Of a stretch of 39,024 bases of DNA, positions 1 through 8,027 are shown piece by piece. The DNA lies in IMG/VR virus record IMGVR_UViG_3300046724_000098, positions 1-39,024 of that record, one strand, 5' to 3'. This DNA comes from a virus. The number at the start of each line of letters is the position of its first letter. Position 1 is the stretch's first letter. The translations under genes and the position numbers were made by a program. Under the pieces are notes generated by a model. It was given only the letters and a program-made list of their open reading frames with translations, was not told the DNA's origin and searched no databases.

Positions 1-624
1 CGTCACTGTTCCGCCGCTGCCACCACCGGGCACTGACGGAAGGTGCGCAGGATCGCAGCCGCCACCGCCATTCGCGACGACCGATGCGAATGTGCTTTGG
101 CCGCCGTCCTGTCCGACAAAAGCCCCATCAGTCGCGCCACCGCCGCCTGCGGCCACAACGACTGTGAGCGTCGTATAGGTCGGCACCACGAAGCTGTAGG
201 TGCCGGAAGCAAACGAGGCCGAGCCGCCAGCACCGCCGATGATGCCGTTGCCGCCCAGGCCGCCGCCCCCCGCCGTGACGGTGCCGCCGCTGCCACCTTG
301 ATTCGGAGGGACCGGCCCAACGCCAGCAAGACCACCGGTCGCGACCATCGTGGTGCCGAACGACGAGTTCTGTCCTGCGCCCGCTGGCGTCGCAACAACG
401 TCCGACGAGCCGCCGCCGCCCCCGCCCTCAATGGTGATCGTGAGCGTGGTGTAGTTTGGGCAGGGGAAATTGACGTTGCCGGGCACGGCCTGCGAATACG
501 ATCCGGGCTTGACCGACTGCAGCACCGGCATTCCAAATACAGGCGAGCCGCCGACAAGTGTCAGCGCGTTGGGGATTGTCCACCCACGCGGAAACGGACC
601 AATAACGGTCTTAATGTGGAACAC
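1..624 (-). CDS. Glycine-rich tail protein, 3' end missing
   Basis: The frame is open from a GTG at 624 to the window edge (208 codons, no stop). The start lies five bases after the stop of the upstream tail gene. The protein carries at least two copies of a module that begins with a short beta-strand motif (YTTLTITIEGGGGG, then YTTLTVVVAAGGGG) and continues into about 65 residues rich in Gly, Ala and Ser. Gly-rich repeats of this sort occur in phage tail-fibre and adhesin proteins, so a virion-surface role at the distal end of the tail is inferred. Only the start choice (GTG, weak ribosome site) and the missing C-terminus limit the call. Confidence 0.72.
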   Translation of the reverse strand, partial: MFHIKTVIGPFPRGWTIPNALTLVGGSPVFGMPVLQSVKPGSYSQAVPGNVNFPCPNYTTLTITIEGGGGGGSSDVVATPAGAGQNSSFGTTMVATGGLAGVGPVPPNQGGSGGTVTAGGGGLGGNGIIGGAGGSASFASGTYSFVVPTYTTLTVVVAAGGGGATDGAFVGQDGGQSTFASVVANGGGGCDPAHLPSVPGGGSGGTVT

Positions 625-628
625 CGGA

Positions 629-1099
629 TCACGCCTTGATGTTCAACTGCGCGCCGACAAATTCGAGCACGTTCCCCGGAGCGCCACGGAAATGGAAAAC
701 GTCGATTGCGCCAGCAATATTCGACGGCGCGACCGCGCTCGCAGCGCCGCCCGGCCAATGATACGGACCCGTTTGCCATGTCAGCACGCGGGGCGTGGTG
801 GGGTCTTGGACGATGCGAAGCGCGTAGTAAGCGCCCTCGACTACGTTCATCGGCGATCCCATTGCCGAGTTGCCGCCCAGCATCGTCAACCGCGCGCTCG
901 GAGTCTGTTTCGTATCCCACACGGTCGTGCCGCTCACCGCATAGGCGAGATCGTTCGGGACGAAGTATTGCAGCGTCGTCCAGCCGCGCATGACGTCGAG
1001 CGCGACGATCTGGCCCGGCGGTCCTTGCGCGCCATCTTGACCCGGCGGCCCCGGCTGGAGCGCGATGCCCTGGACGACTGTAATTTGGGTGATCGTCAT
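629..1099 (-). CDS. Tail-associated protein with short collagen-like N-terminus
   Basis: 156 residues. After about 17 residues there is a short Gly-Pro-Pro stretch (GPPGQDGAQGPPG), which suggests a minimal collagen-like trimerisation segment. The rest looks like a beta-rich globular domain with no recognised catalytic motif. Its ATG overlaps the stop of the upstream gene (ATGA), so translation is probably coupled. The position after the collar-domain fibre and before a Gly-rich protein suggests a tail-fibre accessory or tip protein. No specific family is recognised. Confidence 0.7.
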   Translation of the reverse strand: MTITQITVVQGIALQPGPPGQDGAQGPPGQIVALDVMRGWTTLQYFVPNDLAYAVSGTTVWDTKQTPSARLTMLGGNSAMGSPMNVVEGAYYALRIVQDPTTPRVLTWQTGPYHWPGGAASAVAPSNIAGAIDVFHFRGAPGNVLEFVGAQLNIKA

Positions 1100-1476
1100 C
1101 GTGTGATTCCTTCGACCACCGCGATTGTCCCCGTCATGATGACGCGCTGCATTCCGTCTGCATTGCCTATGGCATCGAACACGTAATCGCCCTTTGGCAC
1201 GCGCGACATTTTCGAGAGCGGAACGTTGATCGCGAATTGATTGCCGGTGATGACGATCTTGCCGCCGGTCTGATCGTCGTCGGGATTATTGGTGATGCTG
1301 ATGAGCGCGGTCACCTCCTCGACGGCATGGCGCATTTCGAGCGCAAAATGGATGCCGTCGAGCAAAATCGGATTGTTGGCGAGATCGTAGTACGCGAGCG
1401 CGTCCAGCCAGTCCTCGTTGGTGAACACCTCGATGGTCAGATCGACGCGAGGGATCGAAAGAAGCTGGGTCGTCAT
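1096..1476 (-). CDS. Phage tail protein of unknown function (possible beta-sandwich baseplate/fibre accessory)
   Basis: 126 residues starting at ATG 1476, seven bases after the tail-fibre stop. The composition suggests a small all-beta protein, with alternating hydrophobic residues and a hydrophobic C-terminal strand. Small proteins in this position next to tail-fibre genes often have a baseplate-upper-protein-like N-terminal fold. That link is by position and general appearance only. No catalytic residues, signal peptide or membrane segment are visible. Confidence 0.65.
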   Translation of the reverse strand: MTTQLLSIPRVDLTIEVFTNEDWLDALAYYDLANNPILLDGIHFALEMRHAVEEVTALISITNNPDDDQTGGKIVITGNQFAINVPLSKMSRVPKGDYVFDAIGNADGMQRVIMTGTIAVVEGITR

Positions 1477-1480
1477 CGCG

Positions 1481-2917
1481 TCACCGCCAGATGATGGCCA
1501 TCATGTTGATGTTGGTCGGCCGCGTCTCGTTTCCGCCGGTAGACTGCGTTCCCAGCGCGCTGCCGCTCACCTTGATGTTCGTGATCTTGTTGACGTAGTC
1601 GAATTGACCCTGACCAACCTGCAACTGGGTGCCTACCCCACCGCCCCACGGCGGGCCGTGAAGGCCGGGGAACGGCCCCATCGAAACATCGTGCCCGCTC
1701 GTCGTGTCCCAGCCCTGCGCTGGATTCGTCGGACGCCCGGCCACCATTGGTCCGCCAAAATCAAGATCGAGCATTCCGCCGCTTATGGCCGCGTGGGAGT
1801 GACTTCTTACGGCATCAGTCTGCTTGGTGCCGACATGATCGCCCGCCGTCCCATCGCCGCGATCCGTGCGCGTGTTCGCGTCAGGATCGACACCGCTGCC
1901 GTGTGACCAGCCGCGAATGAACTGTCCCCGGAAATCGGGCACGTTGAAGGTGTTTGGATCGGGCGATCCGTAACGCGTCCCGATGATGCCGAACAGTCGC
2001 GCATCATTCACGCGCGACAGCGCCTGTCCGTTGCACTCGTATGCACCGGCTGGCGGCGTATCGGTTGGCCAGAGGTCGATTGTCCCCGGCACGCCGGTCG
2101 TCGGCGGCGGCGGGCCGCCACCACCCCCGCCGTTGATGCGGCAGAGAAGTTGAAGCTTCGTGCCGTCGAACACGCAGAAGATCAGGCCGCCGGTGATGAT
2201 ATCGCCAGCCGCAAGCTGGCTCTGATCAGGCCAGATAAGTTGGACGGCGGGGAGCGCATCCATTTTCACCGACACCGGGCCGGTGTTCGTGTTCATCACC
2301 TTGATGAGGTATGGATCGCCTGCCGATTGCAGCGTGATGTGCGGATTGAAAATTCCGACAATGGCGTTGGCCGCTCCGGTGTCGGTCGAAAATGGAATCT
2401 TCAGCGTGAAATTGTTGACGGTCGTGTCGGATTGGAATCCGAGGAAGTTGATCATCTGCCAATACGCGCCGTCGAATACGAAAGCGGCGATTTGGCCAGA
2501 CCGAAGGTCGCCAGAGTTGATGTCAGCACCGGTCGCGCGCTTAATCGCGTGCGCGCCAAGCCCACAGATATTGAGGGTCGATGCCCCGGTGTTGGCGTTG
2601 CCGATCTTGATTGCAACTGTCATGCCGACATAAAGCTGGGTCGGGACCGGCGTGATTGAAGCGGAATAGACATTCGCCGAACCGGTATCGACGCCGTATT
2701 CCTGAATCCACGGCGCGATCTGCAACGCCTGCCAAAGCTGCGTGAGGTCAGTATCGGTCGGCGTCAACCCGCAACCGGTGATGCACTGTACGAGTTCGCG
2801 CATCGGCTGCTCGAACGCGGCGGCCGGTGGGATTGAGCCAGCGCGACCGACGCTAGGGTCGCCGTTGATGTATGGCGCGTTTGCGTCGAGGACGCCGTAT
2901 GGCTGTTGATACTTCAT
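1481..2917 (-). CDS. Tail fibre protein with phage tail collar domain
   Basis: 478 residues. The N-terminal 250 or so residues form a beta-rich shaft that attaches to the baseplate. A flexible GGGGGGPPPP linker follows, then a tail collar domain that starts near residue 280 (PGTIDLWPTDTPPAGAYECN) and includes the typical NVPDFRGQFIRGW motif. The C-terminus ends in the ETRPTNINMMAIIW signature typical of collar-containing fibres. A His-containing segment (RSHSHA) between them resembles metal-coordinating HxH motifs of T4-type fibres. The protein probably binds the host receptor. It follows the baseplate J gene directly. Confidence 0.9.
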   Translation of the reverse strand: MKYQQPYGVLDANAPYINGDPSVGRAGSIPPAAAFEQPMRELVQCITGCGLTPTDTDLTQLWQALQIAPWIQEYGVDTGSANVYSASITPVPTQLYVGMTVAIKIGNANTGASTLNICGLGAHAIKRATGADINSGDLRSGQIAAFVFDGAYWQMINFLGFQSDTTVNNFTLKIPFSTDTGAANAIVGIFNPHITLQSAGDPYLIKVMNTNTGPVSVKMDALPAVQLIWPDQSQLAAGDIITGGLIFCVFDGTKLQLLCRINGGGGGGPPPPTTGVPGTIDLWPTDTPPAGAYECNGQALSRVNDARLFGIIGTRYGSPDPNTFNVPDFRGQFIRGWSHGSGVDPDANTRTDRGDGTAGDHVGTKQTDAVRSHSHAAISGGMLDLDFGGPMVAGRPTNPAQGWDTTSGHDVSMGPFPGLHGPPWGGGVGTQLQVGQGQFDYVNKITNIKVSGSALGTQSTGGNETRPTNINMMAIIWR

Positions 2918-2931
2918 TGATCTCTATCCCG

Positions 2932-4014
2932 TCAGCCGTAGGAGATTGTGCCGACAATCGGCATGTAGCCGTTGGAAGGCATCACGGTGTTTTCGTATTC
3001 GAGGTCGAAGTGATCGACGCCCCCGGCTTGCGAGATCGCTTCGGAAATCCACGACCGATAGATTTCCTGGCCGGGCGAAGCGCGCTCCATGAACATCGCT
3101 TCGACTGCCTGCTCGATGTTCGCGCGTGTTGCCTCGTCGTCGGTGGCGAGGTTGATGATCTTGAAGTTGATCGGGAACCGCAGCGGCGCGACGACGAAGA
3201 AATCCTTCACGGTGACAGGTCGCATGCGGTCGAGATGTGTGGTGAGCGCCTGCACATCCTCATCCAGCGGGAAGCCGTCATTCTCGACGGCGCGAAGGTC
3301 GTCACACATGAAGCGCACCGTCACGGTGCCGATGCCCATTTCGAGCGGGTAGCACCATGCGCGGGTGACGCCCGGCAGCATCAGCGACCAGTGGACGTAG
3401 TCCTCGGCATCGCCGCCCATCGGAGGGGCCTGAATTCGCTCAAGCACGCGGGCGCGTAGCTCTTCGTCGGTTTCCTGATCGGTGCCACCTTGCAGAAGCT
3501 CGACGGCAGCGGTGGAATCGATCTGTGGCGGCGGCGCTGCTACGAACGTGAGCGAGGTGCCGGGATCGAGATTGCCGACCACGCCAGGATCAAGCGCGCG
3601 GATTGGTATTGGCGTCGGTTGGTCGGTGACGATGGTATCGGTCAGCGTCTCGAATAGCGTCGCGCCGTAGGATAGTTGCGTCGCCACCGGCACGACCGCG
3701 CCACCTAGCGGCCCGGTGAATATGGCGGTGCCGACCGAAGGCGTGGCAAGTTTGCGACCGGTCGAGCCGTCCGCATTGACGAGCCAGATAAAGGCATGAC
3801 GGTCGAGCCACACTGTCTCGCTGGTATCTGGCATCAGTTGCAGCGCAAGCCAGTCGATGTACTGCAAAACTAAATGACAAAGCGCGCCTTGATTATCGCT
3901 TAGAACCCGCAGCACGCTGTTCGGAACGTTCGCGTCCGCGCCCGGCAACGAGCCGCGTATAAGATCGCGAACCTGACTACGTACTGCGCTGAGCGTTGGC
4001 GTCTGCCATGGCAT
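2932..4014 (-). CDS. Baseplate J-like protein (Mu gp47 family)
   Basis: 360 residues, the usual length for the Baseplate_J family. Typical features are the N-terminal helical region containing PNSVLRVLSDNQGAL, the central beta domain, and the GGTDQETDEELRARVLERIQ motif near the middle, which is diagnostic of phage gpJ/gp47 baseplate wedge proteins. It sits immediately downstream of the gp46-like gene, as in Mu. It is expected to form part of the baseplate wedge that triggers sheath contraction. Start is ATG at 4014. Confidence 0.95.
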   Translation of the reverse strand: MPWQTPTLSAVRSQVRDLIRGSLPGADANVPNSVLRVLSDNQGALCHLVLQYIDWLALQLMPDTSETVWLDRHAFIWLVNADGSTGRKLATPSVGTAIFTGPLGGAVVPVATQLSYGATLFETLTDTIVTDQPTPIPIRALDPGVVGNLDPGTSLTFVAAPPPQIDSTAAVELLQGGTDQETDEELRARVLERIQAPPMGGDAEDYVHWSLMLPGVTRAWCYPLEMGIGTVTVRFMCDDLRAVENDGFPLDEDVQALTTHLDRMRPVTVKDFFVVAPLRFPINFKIINLATDDEATRANIEQAVEAMFMERASPGQEIYRSWISEAISQAGGVDHFDLEYENTVMPSNGYMPIVGTISYG

Positions 4015-4017
4015 CCC

Positions 4018-4527
4018 TTATTCCTCGATGATGTCGTCCCAGAGGATTTGATAAGCGAGTTCGACTGCGGTCAGCGGCCCGCGATAGAGCCGTATAAGCG
4101 CAGTGATGCGCTGCGTATCGACACGCTGGACGATGACTTCCATTCCCGACGCAATGCGCAGATCGATGAACGGTTGGAGAGCCTCGCGGATGTAGAACTG
4201 GATGCGCACGAGGGTCGAACCGCGCGCCGCTTCGACGCCGGTGATCTTCTCGCGCGAGAGCAGCCAGAGATGCGATCCGATGGGCCACGCACCGCGCCAA
4301 ATAAGCCGCGCGTCGAGATCGCCCCACCAGCCCCGGCGATCCGTCGAATCCGGATCGGGCAAGATATCGTCGGTGCTGGCAAGGCGATCCGTTCCGAGCG
4401 CGACGATTACCGCTGTCGCAAGCGCCTCGGAATCGTCAAGCGTGCCGTCGCCCAGAAGAAGCCAATCGACCGAGACTTCGGTCTGGTATGGAAACTCGCC
4501 CTGTTGGACGAGACGGACATCGGCCAC
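4018..4527 (-). CDS. Baseplate wedge protein, GP46 family
   Basis: 169 residues, starting with GTG at 4527 placed directly after the stop of the gp45-like gene. The central GWWGDLDARLIWRGAWPIGS motif is characteristic of the Mu GP46 / gp25-like wedge family, a small lysozyme-fold-derived baseplate component linking sheath initiation to the baseplate. The gene lies between gp45-like and gp47-like genes, exactly as in Mu. The assignment rests on both motif and order. Confidence 0.93.
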   Translation of the reverse strand: MADVRLVQQGEFPYQTEVSVDWLLLGDGTLDDSEALATAVIVALGTDRLASTDDILPDPDSTDRRGWWGDLDARLIWRGAWPIGSHLWLLSREKITGVEAARGSTLVRIQFYIREALQPFIDLRIASGMEVIVQRVDTQRITALIRLYRGPLTAVELAYQILWDDIIEE

Positions 4528-5553
4528 TCAGCGGCTCACAAGGCTCGCGATCATCGTCGGCCCGCGCTCTGTGATCAGCGCGTAGTTCGCGCCGAGCGAA
4601 ATGCCGAGCAGCAGCATGAGCGCAGGCACGAGGGGCGGTATCAGCCTTGAGCGTGGCCTGAATCGCTCAAGTACATTCGACATTTCCGTTTCGAGTTCGA
4701 GCGCCACCATGCTGCCGTCGATTTTGCCGTAGACGTTTTGCGCTACACCAGCCTCGGTGAGTACGCGCGCAAACTTGTGCTTGTCGGCATTGCCGCCGAG
4801 ATACGTTTTCTTTTCCTTGCAATGAACGTAGCTGTCCTTGTCCTCAAGCATCAGATGGGATTCCTTGCCGGACAAGCGCGTGGCGTCCTTGGTCACGTCA
4901 ACGTAGCGGTAGGATTTGTCCACGCCTTGTTTGTAGATCGGCTTCTGTCCTTTCTGCTGCTTGCCGCTTTGGCTGGTGCCGTCGCCCTTGCCGGTCGAGC
5001 TACCGCTGCCACCGCCGCCGCTTGGATCAGTGCCGCCACCGCCGCCCTCTCCAGCGAGCGCAGATGCGCCACCGCCGCTAGAACCGCCAGAGCCGCCACC
5101 CTGCTGTTGATTCTGCTGCTTATCGACAAGCTGCATGCGCACCGTCTTTTCGGTCTGCGCACTCCAAAAGCCGCCGTCTGTCGTCATGTGAAACTGTTGG
5201 CCGTCGTCCTTGCCGCGATACATCGCGGTGTCGCCCTTCTCCATTCCCCACAGGCGATGCCGCCGGTCATCCATCACGGGGCACACCGGAAACGAGCGAT
5301 TGCCGCCCATGAACTGCACGAAGCCCTCGGCGCCATCACTGACAGACCCGTCCTGGCCCTTGTCGGCGTCATGAACCACGGAAGTGAAACCATAGTTTTG
5401 TGGACTCTCGACACCGCCCCGCGACTCGCCCTTCATGAAATTGCCCTTCATCTCCTGCATGAATTTGGAGTCGTCGGCCTCGTGGATTACCGAGCGCGAG
5501 CCACCGGAGTAGTAGGAGCGGAACGAGGTGTGGGCGGGCGTAGCGTTATGCAT
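4528..5553 (-). CDS. Baseplate spike/assembly protein, Mu gp45-like, with hydrophobic C-terminus
   Basis: 341 residues, preceded by a strong ribosome site (AGGAGAAAGG). By position and the N-terminal domain it is the gp45/gpV-type central spike: an OB-fold region followed by beta-rich sequence that includes the DGGFW segment. A Gly/Ser/Gln-rich linker occupies about residues 145-205, followed by a conserved beta region. The last 40 residues contain a strongly hydrophobic helix (IPPLVPALMLLLGISLGANY), which I do not know from Mu gp45. It could insert in the host membrane during puncture or anchor the spike. That role is inference. Confidence 0.88.
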   Translation of the reverse strand: MHNATPAHTSFRSYYSGGSRSVIHEADDSKFMQEMKGNFMKGESRGGVESPQNYGFTSVVHDADKGQDGSVSDGAEGFVQFMGGNRSFPVCPVMDDRRHRLWGMEKGDTAMYRGKDDGQQFHMTTDGGFWSAQTEKTVRMQLVDKQQNQQQGGGSGGSSGGGASALAGEGGGGGTDPSGGGGSGSSTGKGDGTSQSGKQQKGQKPIYKQGVDKSYRYVDVTKDATRLSGKESHLMLEDKDSYVHCKEKKTYLGGNADKHKFARVLTEAGVAQNVYGKIDGSMVALELETEMSNVLERFRPRSRLIPPLVPALMLLLGISLGANYALITERGPTMIASLVSR

Positions 5554-5568
5554 GATCCTTTCTCCTTG

Positions 5569-6756
5569 CTAGTCTGTGCTTGGCAATTTGTCGGGCGGTG
5601 TCGTTGTTGGTGGCAATGGTGTTGGCGCCACCGTTGTGGGCTGCGGGGCGGTCGGATTCGTCACGTCCAAGTCGTTGCCGTCGTTCAGCGCCCAGGGCGG
5701 AACGAGTTCAAGCTCGGTCAGCGTCCCGCTTTTTGAATCTTGGGTAAACGTTGCGGTCTTGATCGCCATGTACATGTCGAGCATCGCCATTGGCGAATAG
5801 ACGCTGACCAGCGAACCAGCGCGCCATAGATCGTGTGTGCGTGGATTCGGCGCGGCACCCTTCATCAATCGACCCGGCATCATCCAACCTTGCACGGTGA
5901 TGTGGACGCGTATGATCGTGCCGTTGTGCCACTTCGCTTCATTCTGGGCGCGCTTTTGCAGTTCAGCCTTACTCCATACTGGCTGTTCTGCCGGTGTAAG
6001 GATCGGGCTGTACCGTCTCAGCGCACCCATCGCTTCAGCATCCATTTCAGATGCCGTTGGTCCACTATTGTCGTTGCTCGCACCGGTCTGCCCATGCACG
6101 AGATACTTTGAATAAATCTCCGCTTCGGATATCAGGGCTTGGCATTTCAGGATGTTGATTCCTTCGACTAGCTCGGCGACGGCCGGTTCGCTGTGATCGC
6201 CAATCAGCAGCAAATTTCCATGATGGTCGCTGCCGAGAATGACGCCGCGCGGGCGCGCGAGCCGCTCGATGAAATGCCCGATTGGTTCGCCAATGCCGAC
6301 TTGCAACTGCTTGAATGGCGTTGGATCGACATTGCCAATCGGCAGAAACGCAACGCCGGTTGGGGCAGCGACTTCGTTCGCGACTTGCTGCAAATTCTTG
6401 CCGTCGAAATTCCCGGTCGGATGAATCACGCTGGCGCGGGCGGCATAGAATTGGACGCCCACGCCCTGCAGCATGACGCCCTTGTTTCCTTTGTCGTAGG
6501 CAGTCTGCCGTTCGTAGATGACGCCGGTTACAGCGAGGTTGTCGCCGAGATAAATCGCAGCCGGGTCGCCCGGCTTGATCTGCAGTAGCTGCCAGTTCGC
6601 GGGCGGCGGCTGATCGGGCACCTCTACGATATCAGCCGTCGTAAAGCGGAAGAGGGGATAGTTCTCGGCCCAACGATGCTGGACCCAAACCGATTCCCAG
6701 TTGTCGAACCGGAATCCACCGACGACGATGGTCGCTACCTCATCGCGATTAGGCAT
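5569..6756 (-). CDS. Baseplate hub protein, Mu gp44/gpD-like
   Basis: 395 residues. The sequence fits the gp27/gpD-like hub family: an N-terminal beta domain containing NYPLFRFTT, a central domain with an IGEPIGHFIERLARPRG helix of the kind common in late-control D proteins, and a C-terminal domain with MPGRLMKGAAPNPRTHDLW. It lies between the circularisation-type protein and the gp45-like spike, as in Mu. It should form the trimeric hub that joins the tail tube to the spike. The C-terminal 30 residues are Pro/Thr-rich and probably disordered. Confidence 0.92.
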   Translation of the reverse strand: MPNRDEVATIVVGGFRFDNWESVWVQHRWAENYPLFRFTTADIVEVPDQPPPANWQLLQIKPGDPAAIYLGDNLAVTGVIYERQTAYDKGNKGVMLQGVGVQFYAARASVIHPTGNFDGKNLQQVANEVAAPTGVAFLPIGNVDPTPFKQLQVGIGEPIGHFIERLARPRGVILGSDHHGNLLLIGDHSEPAVAELVEGINILKCQALISEAEIYSKYLVHGQTGASNDNSGPTASEMDAEAMGALRRYSPILTPAEQPVWSKAELQKRAQNEAKWHNGTIIRVHITVQGWMMPGRLMKGAAPNPRTHDLWRAGSLVSVYSPMAMLDMYMAIKTATFTQDSKSGTLTELELVPPWALNDGNDLDVTNPTAPQPTTVAPTPLPPTTTPPDKLPSTD

Positions 6757-6766
6757 GGGCGGCGGG

Positions 6767-7435
6767 CTATCCCGAGAGCGCGCGTCCGGTCATCCGCATG
6801 AACGCTGGATGCACGGTCTTGTTTTCGACGCGCAATTCGTCGGCGCGGCTCGCGTCCGCGTAGAGCCGATGAGCCATCACGATGCTCGCCATCGATTTAG
6901 CGAATATGAACTTGAGCATCATCGGTAACGGCCGCGCCGTGCTGGTGAGAAATCCGTTGAGCGCCGCATGCAAGGCAACAATGACCTGGAATGTTGCCTG
7001 ATCCATTTGATCGGCGGCGGTTTCTTCGACGCCTGCATACATGGTGTTGATATTTGCCTGCAGCGCCTCGACGTCAGAGCGGGTGACAAAGGTCGTGGCC
7101 GCGATCACCTTCGCCTCTGTTGCGAGACAGAGCCGCACGATGCAATCCCGGATCAGAACAGCACCGAGCAATACCGGCGTTTCGGCGAGCGTCTGATTGC
7201 GCACCACGGCAAGCTGCGGCTGGGTCGCCAAGTTCTGCAGCGCGAGCGCGAAGCAGTTAACGAGCGGTGCTCCTGCAGTGTTGGTCTGCAAAAGCGTCTC
7301 GGCGTTGGCGGAAAGACGACCACATGCGACGCGGAGATCAGAACCGGTTCGCCCGGTCGCTGGCACAACACGCACGAGCGCGTCGAGACTGCGCTGCATG
7401 ATGGCAGCGGCCTCTTGTGCAGTCTTCTTATCCAT
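6767..7435 (-). CDS. C-terminal half of a DNA-circularisation-type tail protein, as a separate gene
   Basis: 222 residues, largely helical. It starts at ATG 7435 within an ATGA overlap with the gene for the N-terminal half, so translation is presumably coupled. The C-terminal segment (RADELRVENKTVHPAF) resembles the end of full-length Mu gp43-like DNA-circularisation proteins. In Mu the two regions are one polypeptide. Here the pair adds up to about 420 residues across two reading frames. Both halves look intact, so this is more likely a stable split than decay. Confidence 0.75.
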   Translation of the reverse strand: MDKKTAQEAAAIMQRSLDALVRVVPATGRTGSDLRVACGRLSANAETLLQTNTAGAPLVNCFALALQNLATQPQLAVVRNQTLAETPVLLGAVLIRDCIVRLCLATEAKVIAATTFVTRSDVEALQANINTMYAGVEETAADQMDQATFQVIVALHAALNGFLTSTARPLPMMLKFIFAKSMASIVMAHRLYADASRADELRVENKTVHPAFMRMTGRALSG

Positions 7436-8025
7436 CAGCCCGGCCCCGGAATATTGCCCGCGCCTATCGCGTGAAGGCGCAGCATTTCATCGACATTGTC
7501 CATGACGGTCTTCATCTGATCGCGGAGATCATTCGCCGTCTGGGCGAGCATGCCTGCCGGGTTGTCAATCGTCTGATCTGGCACGCCATACTCAACGAAG
7601 CTCATATCGAACACGCAAAACCCCCCGAACTTTTGCTCTTCCGCCCATCGGTAATTCATGTTCACCACATAGGCGGGCGGGATCGTCGGCAACTGCAGCA
7701 GGGCAGGGCCTTCCCTTTCGAGCGCGGCGATCAGCCGGTCGCGCGCCTTGCGATAGTCGCGTTGGTAGAGAAGCTCCGGTGTGTCAAATGGATATGCGAT
7801 GCAGTAGCCGCGCACGCTGAACTGTCGCGTCTTGCGTCCCATGTCCTCCGGATAGCCCTGGTCCTTCTTTGGCCACTCGTGGAGCACGATGCGACGGCCG
7901 CTTTCCTTGCTGCCCGTCTCGACGTGGAAAAATGCACCGCCATAGGAAGCGGGCATGAGTTCGTCCCGCCATTTCGTGTTCGGGATATCGGTGATCTTTG
8001 GTCCCGGTCCAGGTACGAATGCCAT
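7435..8025 (-). CDS. DNA circularisation protein N-terminal domain (Mu gp43/gpN-like)
   Basis: 196 residues from ATG 8025; a GTG at 8031 is an alternative. The first 120 residues carry the family pattern WRDELMPASYGGAFFHVETG, then RRIVLHEWP and YPEDMGRKTRQFSVRGY, diagnostic of the DNA_circ_N family. Despite the name, Mu gp43 acts as a tail/baseplate hub-associated structural protein. It follows the tape-measure gene as in Mu and overlaps the next gene by ATGA. The last 60 residues form a helix that may pair with the separate downstream half. Confidence 0.9.
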   Translation of the reverse strand: MAFVPGPGPKITDIPNTKWRDELMPASYGGAFFHVETGSKESGRRIVLHEWPKKDQGYPEDMGRKTRQFSVRGYCIAYPFDTPELLYQRDYRKARDRLIAALEREGPALLQLPTIPPAYVVNMNYRWAEEQKFGGFCVFDMSFVEYGVPDQTIDNPAGMLAQTANDLRDQMKTVMDNVDEMLRLHAIGAGNIPGPG

Positions 8026-8027
8026 TG

